DNA from: Arenibacter aquaticus
GTDB taxonomy: Bacteria; Bacteroidota; Bacteroidia; Flavobacteriales; Flavobacteriaceae
DNA length: 64,000 nucleotides
Reading direction: 5' to 3'
Assembly (NCBI RefSeq): GCF_003957295.1
Contig: NZ_RQPJ01000001.1
Span: forward strand, 434,001 to 498,000
Under the pieces are notes generated by a model that did no database searches, was not told the origin of the DNA, and saw nothing but the letters and a program-made list of their open reading frames with translations. Both the position numbers and the translations under genes were made by a program. Shown here in pieces: positions 15,732 to 23,858 of the stretch (position 1 is the stretch's first letter; each line of letters starts with the position of its first letter).

Positions 15732-17135
15732 TTACTCGCTTGCCATCTTTATTTTATACAAAAGCAGTCGGCTTGGATTGGGCCAAGGTTTTTGGCGAGG
15801 CTGGTCCCGGTTGCTATTGAGGGCTTCCCATTTAAGAACATATCTGAAGTTTTTGTCATTCACAGGTCCAATATCTTTACTGGTTTTAACCTGTAAACCA
15901 GGAAAATCCCCTTCAATTTCCAGAGTTGTATCAAAGGGTTCGGGCTTCAACACCTTCCCTATATTTTTAAATTTATTGTCCAACAAAATAGTGCCATTTC
16001 CATATTTGGTGTGCCAGTAATCAACTTCGTAATGGCCATCCTTTCTTTTTTTGAAACCTTTGAAACTAAATTCCACATCAATACTTCCGCGGCCCGAAAA
16101 CTCCCAGCGATAATCCCAATTGGTCAGTTGCTTATGCATCCATTTTTCATCCTCTATGTGTGCTGCGTATATCTGAAGGTTTCCAGCAGAATCATATTTA
16201 TGATAAACAAATACGGGCTGGTTATTTTCATCCAAACAAAGTTTGGCTCCCAGATTAATGATTCCTCCTTTTACAGGGATTGGATCAACAATCAAAGATT
16301 TGTTATCCAAAGTGGCAGGCAAATCAATTTTTCCACCAAAGGCATCAAACCAGTTTTTTAAATCCGGGCTTTTCATGTACGATAGATCATGATTTGTCTC
16401 ACAATCAGGCGTATCTCGCCAAACCCAATAAACATGATACCAGCCGTCCTCCAAAACAGTTGGCTGTCTTTGGTAAGCATTCATTAATCCTTGTCCGTCC
16501 GTTAAGGGTACATCCAGCATTCTGGACCAAGATTTGTTTTCGCAGGAATAGATATTGTAAATCTCCTTACCATTTCCACTACTGCCATCTCTATAATGAA
16601 AAAGTAACTCCCCATCCTTTGTAAGCATAAAATTAGGATACGTACATTTTTTCTCATTGGTCCCAATCAATTCCATTTCCTGAACGAGTGTAGAAATGTC
16701 GTGGGGCTTTTTGCTCTTGAAATAAGTTATTGGATGTACATGCATGTTCCCGGATAAATGAATAAATCCATCTTTATCTACTCCAATGGTAACATAATTG
16801 TGACTGTCCCAATCCAAAACGGTACTGGTCCCCGCTGTAGTTTCGCGTCTGGTTGGAGGCATTGTAAACAGTTCAAAGTTTTCATCGCCGAGATTTCTTT
16901 GTCCCACTACCATGTTTCGGTTTGCATTATAGTAGGCAATATATTGCCTGTTTCCATGGGTATAGAGGCTAAAACCAACAGGGTGGCCTGCCCAAACACT
17001 ATCAATTTCAATGATTTGTTCGATGGACTCGGTTTTGTGGGTTTCATCAATTACGATGCGTGGAGTAGATTGCTTTGGGGTGCAGGCAAAAAGAGTTAAC
17101 ACACCAATGACAAGAATTATTTGTAATCCCTTCAT
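15732..17135 (-). CDS. BNR-4 family lipoprotein, putative polysaccharide lyase (PL24/PL25-like)
   Basis: 467 residues. The signal peptide MKGLQIILVIGVLTLFAC ends in a lipobox-like LFAC, so it is probably surface- or periplasm-anchored. The body is a beta-propeller of the BNR-4 type: VGFSLYTHGNRQYIAYYNANRNMVV, DGFIHLSGNMHVHPITYF, TYPNFMLTKDGELLFHYRDGSSG, QRQPTVLEDGWYHVYWVWRDTPD. The SGNMH segment and the HYRDG/YWVWRDT strands recall ulvan-lyase-type PL24/PL25 enzymes as I know them, but BNR-4 also includes other lyases, so substrate is unproved. No SusCD pair or other CAZymes lie next to it, unusual for a glycan gene. It sits inside the tRNA-bounded island. Confidence 0.7.
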   Translation of the reverse strand: MKGLQIILVIGVLTLFACTPKQSTPRIVIDETHKTESIEQIIEIDSVWAGHPVGFSLYTHGNRQYIAYYNANRNMVVGQRNLGDENFELFTMPPTRRETTAGTSTVLDWDSHNYVTIGVDKDGFIHLSGNMHVHPITYFKSKKPHDISTLVQEMELIGTNEKKCTYPNFMLTKDGELLFHYRDGSSGNGKEIYNIYSCENKSWSRMLDVPLTDGQGLMNAYQRQPTVLEDGWYHVYWVWRDTPDCETNHDLSYMKSPDLKNWFDAFGGKIDLPATLDNKSLIVDPIPVKGGIINLGAKLCLDENNQPVFVYHKYDSAGNLQIYAAHIEDEKWMHKQLTNWDYRWEFSGRGSIDVEFSFKGFKKRKDGHYEVDYWHTKYGNGTILLDNKFKNIGKVLKPEPFDTTLEIEGDFPGLQVKTSKDIGPVNDKNFRYVLKWEALNSNRDQPRQKPWPNPSRLLLYKIKMASE

Positions 17136-17330
17136 AATTTAAGTTTATTCCTTAATAAATTTCCAGTTTGCGGCCCCTTCAATTACCATTAATAGGATGG
17201 ATATGAATTTGATACGCTATGCCGTACAACCTACGAATCGCAACCCCTTCCTATTCCTTTAATTCATACATTCTAAATACCCGGGACCCCAATACCTTTT
17301 GGCACTCAATAATCCTCAGAATTTCCCTAT

Positions 17331-17405
17331 TAATCTCTGATGTACGGCCGGAGGAATACTACAGACAAAAGTATTCTTCCAACCTTCTAATTTAACAAAT
17401 ATTAG
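17331..17405. repeat. island 80-bp repeat, copy 3
   Basis: GATGTACGGCCGG, GGAATACTACAGACA and AACCTTCTAATTTAACAAAT aligned with copies 13016-13094 and 15618-15695; the most diverged copy. Confidence 0.7.
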
Positions 17406-17497
17406 TATACCAATTAGGTACCAAAAAAACACCTTAAACCACAGACTTGCTCTATGCCAAATAATTACCAAAAAGAATAAATTTAAAATAGTAACTC

Positions 17498-17579
17498 AAA
17501 GTCGGGAAACATTGTGCAGCGGTAGTAAGCACCAGCGTGACAGCTGCCCGTCCTCTAGGCGGCTTGCGCTAGCGGGGAC
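17498..17579. repeat. island REP-like composite repeat, copy 4
   Basis: AGTAAGCACCAGCGTGACAG, the GCCCGTCCTCTAGGCGGC hairpin and TTGCGCTAGCGGGGA. It lies just upstream of the VapBC-like promoter. The rest of the 528-bp gap holds only the 80-bp repeat at 17331-17405. Confidence 0.75.
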
Positions 17580-17628
17580 ATACACGTGTAATAATTTTAA
17601 AATTAATACGTGTTATAGCAATATTTTG

Positions 17629-17636
17629 TAACTTTG
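17629..17636 (+). promoter_or_regulatory. -7 element of the VapBC-like operon
   Basis: TAACTTTG matches TAnnTTTG and lies 27 bp before the antitoxin ATG. No -33 TTG at the usual distance. Confidence 0.45.
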
Positions 17637-17663
17637 TGAGCAGCAATTCATAAACTCACTATT

Positions 17664-17915
17664 ATGAACACGAAATTAACATTAACAATAGAAAGGGAAA
17701 TAATTGAAAGGGCAAAAAAATATGCGAAGGAAAAAAATCGCAGTTTGTCGGATATCATTGAGAACTATTTGAAAATTCTTACCAAAGAAGAACAAAACCA
17801 TAAAAGCAAAAAACTTAATCCCGTAGTAGAATCGCTAAAAGGTTCTTTTAAAATGCCAAAAAATATGGACTACAAAAAGGAACTTAAAGATAGATTGGAA
17901 AAAAAATATTTATAA
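17664..17915 (+). CDS. antitoxin of type II toxin-antitoxin pair (DUF6364/RHH-like)
   Basis: 83 residues. The N-terminus MNTKLTLTIEREIIERAKKYAKEKNRSLSDIIENYL reads as one strand and two helices, the ribbon-helix-helix plan that binds operator DNA. The C-terminal half (KMPKNMDYKKELKDRLEKK) is charged and fits a toxin-wrapping tail. It ends at the base before the toxin ATG. It is likely to repress its own promoter. Opposite strand to the other island genes. Confidence 0.85.
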   Translation: MNTKLTLTIEREIIERAKKYAKEKNRSLSDIIENYLKILTKEEQNHKSKKLNPVVESLKGSFKMPKNMDYKKELKDRLEKKYL

Positions 17916-18338
17916 ATGGATCACGTTCTAATCGATACGGATGTATTGCTCGATTTCTTTTTTGATAGAAAACCGTTTTCCGAATTTTCAGCAGAAATCT
18001 TAAATCTTTGTGCTGAAAAGGAAATAAAGGGGTATACCACAGCTGTGATTATTTCCAATGTCTATTATTTGCTTAGAAAAACGGCTAAACACGATATTAT
18101 AGTTGAAAAGATAAAACAACTTTTAAATTTAATAGAAATCGTAAAAATGGATAAAAATGCTGTTTTACAAGCGTTGAACTCTGATTTTAAAGATTTTGAA
18201 GATGCTTTGCAAAATTTTTCCGCTATAGAAAATGGGCAAATAAAAATTATTTTAACAAGGAACCTAAAGGATTTCAAAAAAAGTGAGTTGGCTATTTTGA
18301 CACCGGAAACCTATTTAAAAGGAAAAGCAAGCGGTTAA
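17916..18338 (+). CDS. PIN-domain toxin (VapC-like ribonuclease)
   Basis: 140 residues starting directly after the antitoxin stop. Visible PIN features: VLIDTDVLLDFFFDRKPF with the first acidic residues (Asp7, Asp9), AVIISNVYYLLRK in the second helix (here Asn replaces the usual Glu), and DFEDALQNFSAIENGQIKIILTRNLKDF, the (D/E)FEDALQ-x(n)-TRNxKDF ending of this subfamily. VapC-type toxins cleave tRNA or rRNA. The pair may help keep the island in place. Confidence 0.88.
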   Translation: MDHVLIDTDVLLDFFFDRKPFSEFSAEILNLCAEKEIKGYTTAVIISNVYYLLRKTAKHDIIVEKIKQLLNLIEIVKMDKNAVLQALNSDFKDFEDALQNFSAIENGQIKIILTRNLKDFKKSELAILTPETYLKGKASG

Positions 18339-18698
18339 GGTGACTTGTGAAATATACCATAAACCAATATAAAAACAACTTACTACAGGCATAACTATTA
18401 TTCAGCATAAGAACAATGCGCCCTGATTAAATTTTATTTAAGGCTTATCCGGCCTAACGCTATAAAATGGAATCCGGATCCATGCGCGGTTAAGTTCCGC
18501 TAAGATTTGTGCAGAGTGATTCTGCGCCTTCAAATCAATAAAAAAATGCCCCATAGGTTTGCTTATTTCAATAGAAAAAACCTAAAAAACCATAATCACA
18601 TATTAAATTTATGCTACAGCTAAGGCATTCCGTCGCACTCCTAATACCATCACCAAAAATGCCCAACAAAATGAGGTTCAAATCGTTTTTGAATGTTA
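18339..18698. other. non-coding stretch between VapC-like gene and attR
   Basis: About 360 bp without a credible ORF. It contains GCCTAAC (18453-18459), an ATGGA...TCCAT hairpin around 18467-18483 and GGTTAAG a little later, which together look like a worn attC-like palindrome, but the cores do not pair well. Nothing else seen. Confidence 0.4.
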
Positions 18699-18776
18699 CC
18701 ACCTAGAGTACAACAAAAACCCTATAGATCTTATGATTTACAGGCTTTCTAGTTTTATATGTTTTTAGGCCGATGG
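18699..18776 (+). repeat. attR-like direct repeat: remnant of tRNA-Leu 3' end and terminator
   Basis: CCACCTAGAGTACAACAAAAACC and onward to TAGGCCGATGG aligns with 8663-8741. Differences include CTCGAG to CTAGAG, CTGTAG to CTATAG, changes in the T run and one missing base. Homology starts inside the tRNA T-stem; no further tRNA sequence precedes it. Confidence 0.75.
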
Positions 18777-18784
18777 CAGTTTGG

Positions 18785-18901
18785 AACAACCCAAAGTAAG
18801 GAGACTGGCAGGACGGGCACAAATTCAGGAGACTTTGTGCAACGACAGTAAGCATAAGTGTGACACCTGCCCGTTCTCTAGGCGGCTCGCGCTAGCGGGG
18901 A
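18785..18901. repeat. island REP-like composite repeat, copy 5
   Basis: CAGTAAGCATAAGTGTGACAC, CTGCCCGTTCTCTAGGCGGC and TCGCGCTAGCGGGG. It lies just outside the attR-like repeat, in the same relative place as copy 1 outside the attL-like repeat. Confidence 0.7.
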
Positions 18902-18935
18902 TTCTTCTCAGCTTGTAAATTGAAGGAACTAAAAC

Positions 18936-19065
18936 CGGCCTATTTTCAATTTCGTTCTAAATCAAGTGGTTTCCACGTTGGATAATGGAAGCCGTCCAAA
19001 GAGCATTTCACCCAAGTGAAAGCGGCCTGGACGGTGCGGCAGTGGAAAGTGCGTGGATTTATAGA
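18936..19065 (+). repeat. structured dispersed repeat, copy A (inverted copy at 34.4 kb)
   Basis: Begins GGCCTATTTTCAATTTCGT, contains CAAGTGGTTTCCAC, GAGCATTTCACCCAAGTGAA, GCGGCCTGGAC and GTGGAAAGTGCGTGGATT. The reverse complement of 34393-34546 matches along its whole length except for an extra palindromic insert there. TTTCAC/GTGAAA and TTTCCAC/GTGGAAA can form nested stems. No ORF. Confidence 0.75.
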
Positions 19066-19183
19066 AATTTAAAATAAGCCTAGCGTTTTTTGGTTCGTTT
19101 TTTGGGCGATGCAAAAAATGAACAGAACATAAAACCTAGGATAGTTTATTCTATTTATGCAATCTACACACACCTTTTGAGAT

Positions 19184-19333
19184 TGATCCATAGTAAGAAC
19201 AAGCGTGAAACCTGCCCGTCTTAGGTAGCACGAGCGTGACCCTCGCGCTAGCGGAGGAATACAAAGTAGGGGGACTGGCATAGTAAGCACCAGCGTGACA
19301 GCTGCCCGTTCTATAGGCGGCTTGCGCTAGCAG
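19184..19333. repeat. island REP-like composite repeats, copy 6 (tandem)
   Basis: Three part-units: ATAGTAAGAACAAGCGTGAA, TAGCACGAGCGTGACCCTCG with GCGCTAGCGGAGG, and ATAGTAAGCACCAGCGTGAC with CTGCCCGTTCTATAGGCGGC. Last members of this family in the window. Confidence 0.7.
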
Positions 19334-19423
19334 ATACCTATTACATTTCCACCATAACACCCTATCACTAAAGCCACTAACATTTCAGATTATATCCAAT
19401 GGCCAAATAATATTAAAAATTAC

Positions 19424-19454
19424 TTTGTCACTATTTATATGGACTCTATATTTG
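19424..19454 (+). promoter_or_regulatory. promoter of the TonB-dependent receptor gene
   Basis: TTTG at 19424-19427, a 19-bp spacer, TATATTTG at 19447-19454: both Bacteroidota elements at ideal spacing. Predicted start of transcription near 19461, 27 nt before the ATG. Confidence 0.7.
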
Positions 19455-19487
19455 CCCTTATTTTAAATAAATCTAAATAAGAATAGA

Positions 19488-21872
19488 ATGAAAATAATGG
19501 CCTGGGCAGCAGCCCTTTTGCTCTCTTTTAATGCCTTTTCACAAGCCAGTATAAAAGGTAAAATTACCGATGAAGCCAATAACCCACTTAGCGGCGCAAC
19601 TGTATTTATAGAGGAACTTAAGAAGGGAACCATGACCGATCTAAATGGTAACTACCACCTTACAGAGCTGGGAGTAGGATCCTGGACCCTAAGCATTAGA
19701 ATGTTGGGCTATGAAACACAAAGCAAAACAATTACCTTACAACACAACACATCCTTGACGTATGATGCGGTTTTAAAGGAAGATTTGAGCAACTTGGATG
19801 AAGTTGTGGTTTCTGCAAGCCGACATTCGGAATACCTGTCCGAAATTCCTGCCTCGGTGACTGTTGTAGGCCTAGCTAAATTAGAGGAATTTACACCCGC
19901 TACCTCCAACATTAGTGAAATATTGGAATTCACTGTCCCTGGTCTAGCGGTCTCTACCGGCACCTTCTCCAATTGGGGACAAACCCTAAGAGGACGTTCT
20001 CTTTTGGTCATGGTTGATGGTATTCCACAATCTACCCCTTTAAGGAATGGCCAATTGGGGATTAAATCGGTAAATCCCAATGACATTAGCCGTGTAGAGG
20101 TAATTAAAGGGGCCACCTCTATCTTTGGAAACGGGGGCAATGGTGGTTTTATTAACTATATCACCAAAAATCCCACTTCCAATGAAAAAATTGAGGGCAC
20201 TACCAATCTATGGGGATCAACCAATTTAGCAAAAACCAATGACGCATTGGGCTGGGGCATACATCAGTCCCTCAAGGGCAATCTAAATAGATTCAGCTAT
20301 TACATAAGCGGTAGTCTGGAACAGACCGGTAATAAATACGATGCAGACGGAATTCCCCTACTGCCAACATACGGCTTTGACAACACCGATATCTATAGCA
20401 GCTTTGGAAAATTGGAATATGTACTGTCAGATAGGCAAAAACTTACCCTTAGTGGCAATGTCTACCATTCCGCCCAGGATAGCCCCTTTATTCCGGTAGC
20501 TGCCGAGGTAGAAGTTTATAATGAAGATGGAGATTATAACATTGTTCCTGCCTATGGTACAGAAGGCAGTATTGCCGGACAAGAACCTACTGGAACCACC
20601 TTGATAAATGGGCAACTAAAATATAGTCTCAGCAATATCTTCCAAGGAACCACCAATTTTGAAACAGACCTATATTACCAAAATACTGAAAACGTCTTTT
20701 TCTATTCGGACAAATTTGAAAACGGCGGACAATCTGTAATCAATGCCGAAAAATTTGGGATCAGACCTAACTTTCACACCCAATTTGCCCCTTTTAACCA
20801 AACAAGCATATCCTTGACCTATGGTATGGATTTTTTAAAGGACAAAACCAATCAAGGGCTTTTGGATGGCAGATTGTGGGTACCTAATATTGAACTCATC
20901 AACTGGGCTCCCTACGCACAGTCTACCATGAAATTCAATGACCAATGGGTCCTTAAGGCTGGGCTGCGCTATGACGGTATGAATATGGATATCGTAGATT
21001 ATAATACCCTTCCCTATTCCGCCAAAAGCGATGGCAATTTTAGTCCTTCCGTAGCCGTGGAAGGAGGCAAACTTAATTTCAACAATTTCGCCTTTAATGT
21101 AGGGCTACGGTATATAGAACACCAAGAATTTGCCCCATATGTAAGTTATTCCCAAGGCTTTTCCATTGCCGATCTAGGCTCTGTACTGAGGTCTGCGGTG
21201 GCCGAAAGCATAAATGATATACAGCTGGAACCTGCCGTTACCAATAACTATGAATTTGGATTTATATCCAAGTTCAACAACTGGCAACTAGAGGCTGTGG
21301 GCTATTACAGTACTTCCAACCTGGGCACAGGGGTGGTATTTGTAGATGAGATCAATACCTTTGTACCTTCCAAACAACCACAGCGTATTTATGGTGGCGA
21401 GGTATCCTTGGACTATTTTAGTTGGAACAGGAAGTGGCAAATTGGAACCTCATATTCCTATGTGGAAGGGCTAACACATGCTGTAGGTGACGAAAACAAC
21501 CTAACCTATTTGGGTGGTGATGTTATAGCCGCCCCAAAATGGACCACCTATATTAACTGGCAACCCACAGAAAAAATAAATACATCTCTTAGAATGACCA
21601 ATCTGGGCGATAGAAACCGATTTGACCCCTATCTGGACAGCAATGATACCTGGGCCTATAGTCATACACAGTTTCCTGTAAGTGGCTATACCCTACTGAA
21701 TCTTTCCGTAGCCTATCAAATAAAATCGGACCTATCCCTTACCATGGCGGTAAACAATTTACTTAATGAACACTATCTGCCTGCACGTTCGCAATGGGCG
21801 GCCCCTCTAAAAACCTTTACGGCAGCAGGGGAAGGAGCCAATGCAAAACTAGGGCTTAGGTACAATTTTTAA
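19488..21872 (+). CDS. TonB-dependent receptor with carboxypeptidase-regulatory-like domain
   Basis: 794-residue outer-membrane transporter. Signal peptide MKIMAWAAALLLSFNAFSQ; then a CarboxypepD_reg-like beta domain (IKGKITDEANNPLSGATVFI...GTMTDLNGNYHL, residues about 21-108); a TonB-box-like region (LDEVVVSAS); a plug (about 120-225, with VMVDGIPQ and ISRVEVIKGATSIFGNGGNGGFINYITK); and a 22-strand-type barrel to the end (LGLRYNF, C-terminal Phe). Plug wording and the NLLNEHYLPARSQW ending fit ferric-siderophore or similar receptors. It is paired with the PepSY membrane gene downstream, a common iron-uptake arrangement. A hairpin terminator separates them. Confidence 0.93.
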   Translation: MKIMAWAAALLLSFNAFSQASIKGKITDEANNPLSGATVFIEELKKGTMTDLNGNYHLTELGVGSWTLSIRMLGYETQSKTITLQHNTSLTYDAVLKEDLSNLDEVVVSASRHSEYLSEIPASVTVVGLAKLEEFTPATSNISEILEFTVPGLAVSTGTFSNWGQTLRGRSLLVMVDGIPQSTPLRNGQLGIKSVNPNDISRVEVIKGATSIFGNGGNGGFINYITKNPTSNEKIEGTTNLWGSTNLAKTNDALGWGIHQSLKGNLNRFSYYISGSLEQTGNKYDADGIPLLPTYGFDNTDIYSSFGKLEYVLSDRQKLTLSGNVYHSAQDSPFIPVAAEVEVYNEDGDYNIVPAYGTEGSIAGQEPTGTTLINGQLKYSLSNIFQGTTNFETDLYYQNTENVFFYSDKFENGGQSVINAEKFGIRPNFHTQFAPFNQTSISLTYGMDFLKDKTNQGLLDGRLWVPNIELINWAPYAQSTMKFNDQWVLKAGLRYDGMNMDIVDYNTLPYSAKSDGNFSPSVAVEGGKLNFNNFAFNVGLRYIEHQEFAPYVSYSQGFSIADLGSVLRSAVAESINDIQLEPAVTNNYEFGFISKFNNWQLEAVGYYSTSNLGTGVVFVDEINTFVPSKQPQRIYGGEVSLDYFSWNRKWQIGTSYSYVEGLTHAVGDENNLTYLGGDVIAAPKWTTYINWQPTEKINTSLRMTNLGDRNRFDPYLDSNDTWAYSHTQFPVSGYTLLNLSVAYQIKSDLSLTMAVNNLLNEHYLPARSQWAAPLKTFTAAGEGANAKLGLRYNF

Positions 21873-21879
21873 ATCACAG

Positions 21880-21917
21880 GACCCATGTTTGACAACCGTC
21901 ATTCATGGGTCTTTTTT
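21880..21917 (+). terminator. terminator between the TonB receptor and PepSY genes
   Basis: Perfect 8-bp stem GACCCATG/CATGGGTC with a 16-nt loop and six T. It could lower expression of the downstream PepSY gene relative to the receptor. Confidence 0.7.
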
Positions 21918-21931
21918 AAACTATAGTTTTT

Positions 21932-22999
21932 TTGATTGCTTTTAATAGGTTTATAAGGAATTTACACCTTTGGTTAGGGCTGTCTTGCGGCCTGATCGCT
22001 TCCATATCGGGATTGACAGGTTCGCTATATATTTGGCAACCAGAACTAAGCGCAATGCTCAACCCAGAGCTATTGACCATAGAGCCTATGAAAACTTTTG
22101 ATGAAAATAGCCTCTACATGTCAGCCTACAAGCTGGTAGAACAACATAGGGACAGTCTGGCCAAAATAAACCTGCCCTATAGGGAGCAACAAACTATTTC
22201 CCTGGTATTTAAAAATGGCGAGACGCTTTATTACCACCCCTTTTCTACCGAGTTTTTGGGTGAAAAATCGGCTTCCATTAAGTTTTTTGAGGATTTATTG
22301 AATTTTCACCGCACTTTGGGCATCCCCAAAATAGGAAAATATATTACTGGCAGCAGTACGCTCTTATTCTTCCTACTATTACTTAGCTCTGGCGCTTATT
22401 TGTGGTGGAAAACCTATAGCAACAATCTTATCAATGGCTTTAAAATAAAATGGAGGGCCAAGAAAAAGAAATTACATTATGACCTGCACAAGGTGATAGG
22501 AGTTGTTTTTTTTATCCCACTAATGGTCATAGCTTTTACGGGTGCTTATTTTACCTATAATACCTACTATAAATCGGCCCTGAGCATATTTGATGCTTCC
22601 CAAAAAAACATACCGGACCAACGAGCTCAGACCAATGGCCACGCCACAAACTATCAAGATTATTTGCGCAATCCGGACACGGACTACGACCTACGTGCCC
22701 TTATCCTTCCCAAAAATGAAGCAGACAACTATCATTTTCGCTATATAAAAGAAAGATTTATTACTACTGGGACAAGAAAAACCAAGGAACTAAAGCTAGG
22801 GCCAGAAGGCAGAATTACCAGCCTAACGGATTATAAAACCGACCCCAACAGCAACCGCATTGCCGCACAATTCTACCCTGTTCATATAGGGGAAATAGCA
22901 GGAATATGGGGAAGGATACTGGTTTTTATTTCGGGATTAATCCCAGTAACCCTATTTATAACCGGCCTTAGGTTGTATTTGTTAAAAGGGAAAAAATGA
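21932..22999 (+). CDS. PepSY-associated TM-helix protein (putative iron-uptake reductase component)
   Basis: 355 residues with the PepSY_TM layout: an N-terminal His-containing membrane helix (LHLWLGLSCGLIASISGLTGSLYIW), a periplasmic segment, FHRTLGIPKIGKYITGSSTLLFFLLLLSSGAYLWW, a second LHYDLHKVIGVVFFIPLMVIAFTGAYF helix and a last helix RILVFISGLIPVTLFITGLRLYL. The His residues at helix ends could ligate haem. Such genes regularly accompany siderophore receptors and are thought to reduce or release iron. The only sensible start is TTG at 21932 giving MIAFNRFIRNLHLWLG; no ATG lies close. Confidence 0.85.
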   Translation: MIAFNRFIRNLHLWLGLSCGLIASISGLTGSLYIWQPELSAMLNPELLTIEPMKTFDENSLYMSAYKLVEQHRDSLAKINLPYREQQTISLVFKNGETLYYHPFSTEFLGEKSASIKFFEDLLNFHRTLGIPKIGKYITGSSTLLFFLLLLSSGAYLWWKTYSNNLINGFKIKWRAKKKKLHYDLHKVIGVVFFIPLMVIAFTGAYFTYNTYYKSALSIFDASQKNIPDQRAQTNGHATNYQDYLRNPDTDYDLRALILPKNEADNYHFRYIKERFITTGTRKTKELKLGPEGRITSLTDYKTDPNSNRIAAQFYPVHIGEIAGIWGRILVFISGLIPVTLFITGLRLYLLKGKK

Positions 23000-23172
23000 T
23001 TCTAGATCTAAGTGCAGTAAATTTTTCTGAACTATTTTGCTCCCTTCGTCCCCCACTTCACTAAAACAGCCAATCACTGCTATAGGATTGAAAAGCGATT
23101 AAAGGAACAATTCCTTATTATAGGATATAACATTGGTTTTGGCTTATCCAATATTCCTTACCCCCTATTTAA

Positions 23173-23218
23173 AAAGTCTAACTGCCCCAAGTCGATCTAT
23201 ATGGGGCAGTTAGACTTT
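23173..23218. terminator. bidirectional terminator, 16-bp perfect stem
   Basis: AAAGTCTAACTGCCCC and its exact complement are separated by 14 nt, between the convergent PepSY and VOC genes. On the minus strand the stem ends in CTTTTTAAAT, and A/T tracts occur on both sides. Confidence 0.85.
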
Positions 23219-23257
23219 AGGCGGCATACCGCTTACATCCTTTTCATATATAAGCTC

Positions 23258-23770
23258 CTATTTTTCATAGGCTCCAGAAGAGTAGGTAAGCTCATAACTG
23301 TGGGTGTAGACCTCAAAGACAATTCCAAAAGGATCCTCCACATAGCACATGCTATAGGGCTTCTCATTGGGGTAATACTTTCTAATGGGCATTCTTTGCT
23401 TCCCGCCATGGGCCACTATCTTGGCAACAAGCTCCTCTATATTGGGATCCTGTATACAAAAATGGAATAGGCCTGTATTGAACGGATTAAACTCCGGCGC
23501 TTCCTTTACCCCTTGAGGAAAAGTAAACAATTCTATCCCAATGCCATCTGAGGTAGCCATATGGGCAATTTCAAATTCTTCCCAATCTTCGCCAAAAACA
23601 TCAATACACATTTGGCCAATGGCCGTTTCCCTTTCCTTTTTTACCGTAGAAGGCTCCATAATTACATACCATCCCATAACCTCCGAATAGAATTTTACGG
23701 CCTCTTTAATATTGGGAACGGTAAGTCCGATATGTGAAAAGGACTTTGGATAAGTTTCATTCGTTTTCAT
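23258..23770 (-). CDS. VOC-family (glyoxalase-fold) protein
   Basis: 170 residues from the ATG at 23770. The N-terminal strand FSHIGLTVPNIKEAVKFYSEVMGW is the first beta-alpha-beta of a VOC half, with a metal-ligand His. LFHFCIQDPNIEELVAKIVAHGG starts the second half with another His, and MCYVEDPFGIVFEVYTHSYE holds the last Glu. The 40-residue loop with CIDVFGEDWEEFEIAHM is distinctive. The reaction is unknown. An in-frame TTG at 23791 falls within the promoter -7 element and is rejected. It is divergent from an HxlR regulator that probably controls it. Confidence 0.87.
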   Translation of the reverse strand: MKTNETYPKSFSHIGLTVPNIKEAVKFYSEVMGWYVIMEPSTVKKERETAIGQMCIDVFGEDWEEFEIAHMATSDGIGIELFTFPQGVKEAPEFNPFNTGLFHFCIQDPNIEELVAKIVAHGGKQRMPIRKYYPNEKPYSMCYVEDPFGIVFEVYTHSYELTYSSGAYEK

Positions 23771-23788
23771 TGTTTCTGTTTTAGACTG

Positions 23789-23819
23789 CAAAAATACCCT
23801 ATATTTGCCTTATTGGCAA
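23789..23819 (-). promoter_or_regulatory. promoter of the VOC gene
   Basis: On the minus strand: TTG (23819-23817), 20-bp spacer, TATTTTTG (23796-23789). The -33 region overlaps a small palindrome TTGCCTTATTGGCAA. Confidence 0.6.
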
Positions 23820-23823
23820 TAAC

Positions 23824-23858
23824 TTACCCAAAAGTAGTATAGTTACCAAAAGAAGTAT
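23824..23858. promoter_or_regulatory. tandem direct repeats, candidate HxlR operator
   Basis: TTACCCAAAAGTAGTAT (23824-23840) is repeated as TTACCAAAAGAAGTAT (23843-23858) with a 2-bp gap, just upstream of the VOC promoter and in the region between the divergent regulator and target. Repeat spacing of about 18-19 bp is close to two helical turns. Assignment to HxlR is inference. Confidence 0.45.

Noticed and set aside
18440-18510. A further attC-like site after the VapC-like gene
   Set aside because: GCCTAAC and GTTAAGT cores are present with a hairpin between them, but the cores pair poorly, the orientation differs from the other sites and no cassette start repeat matches.
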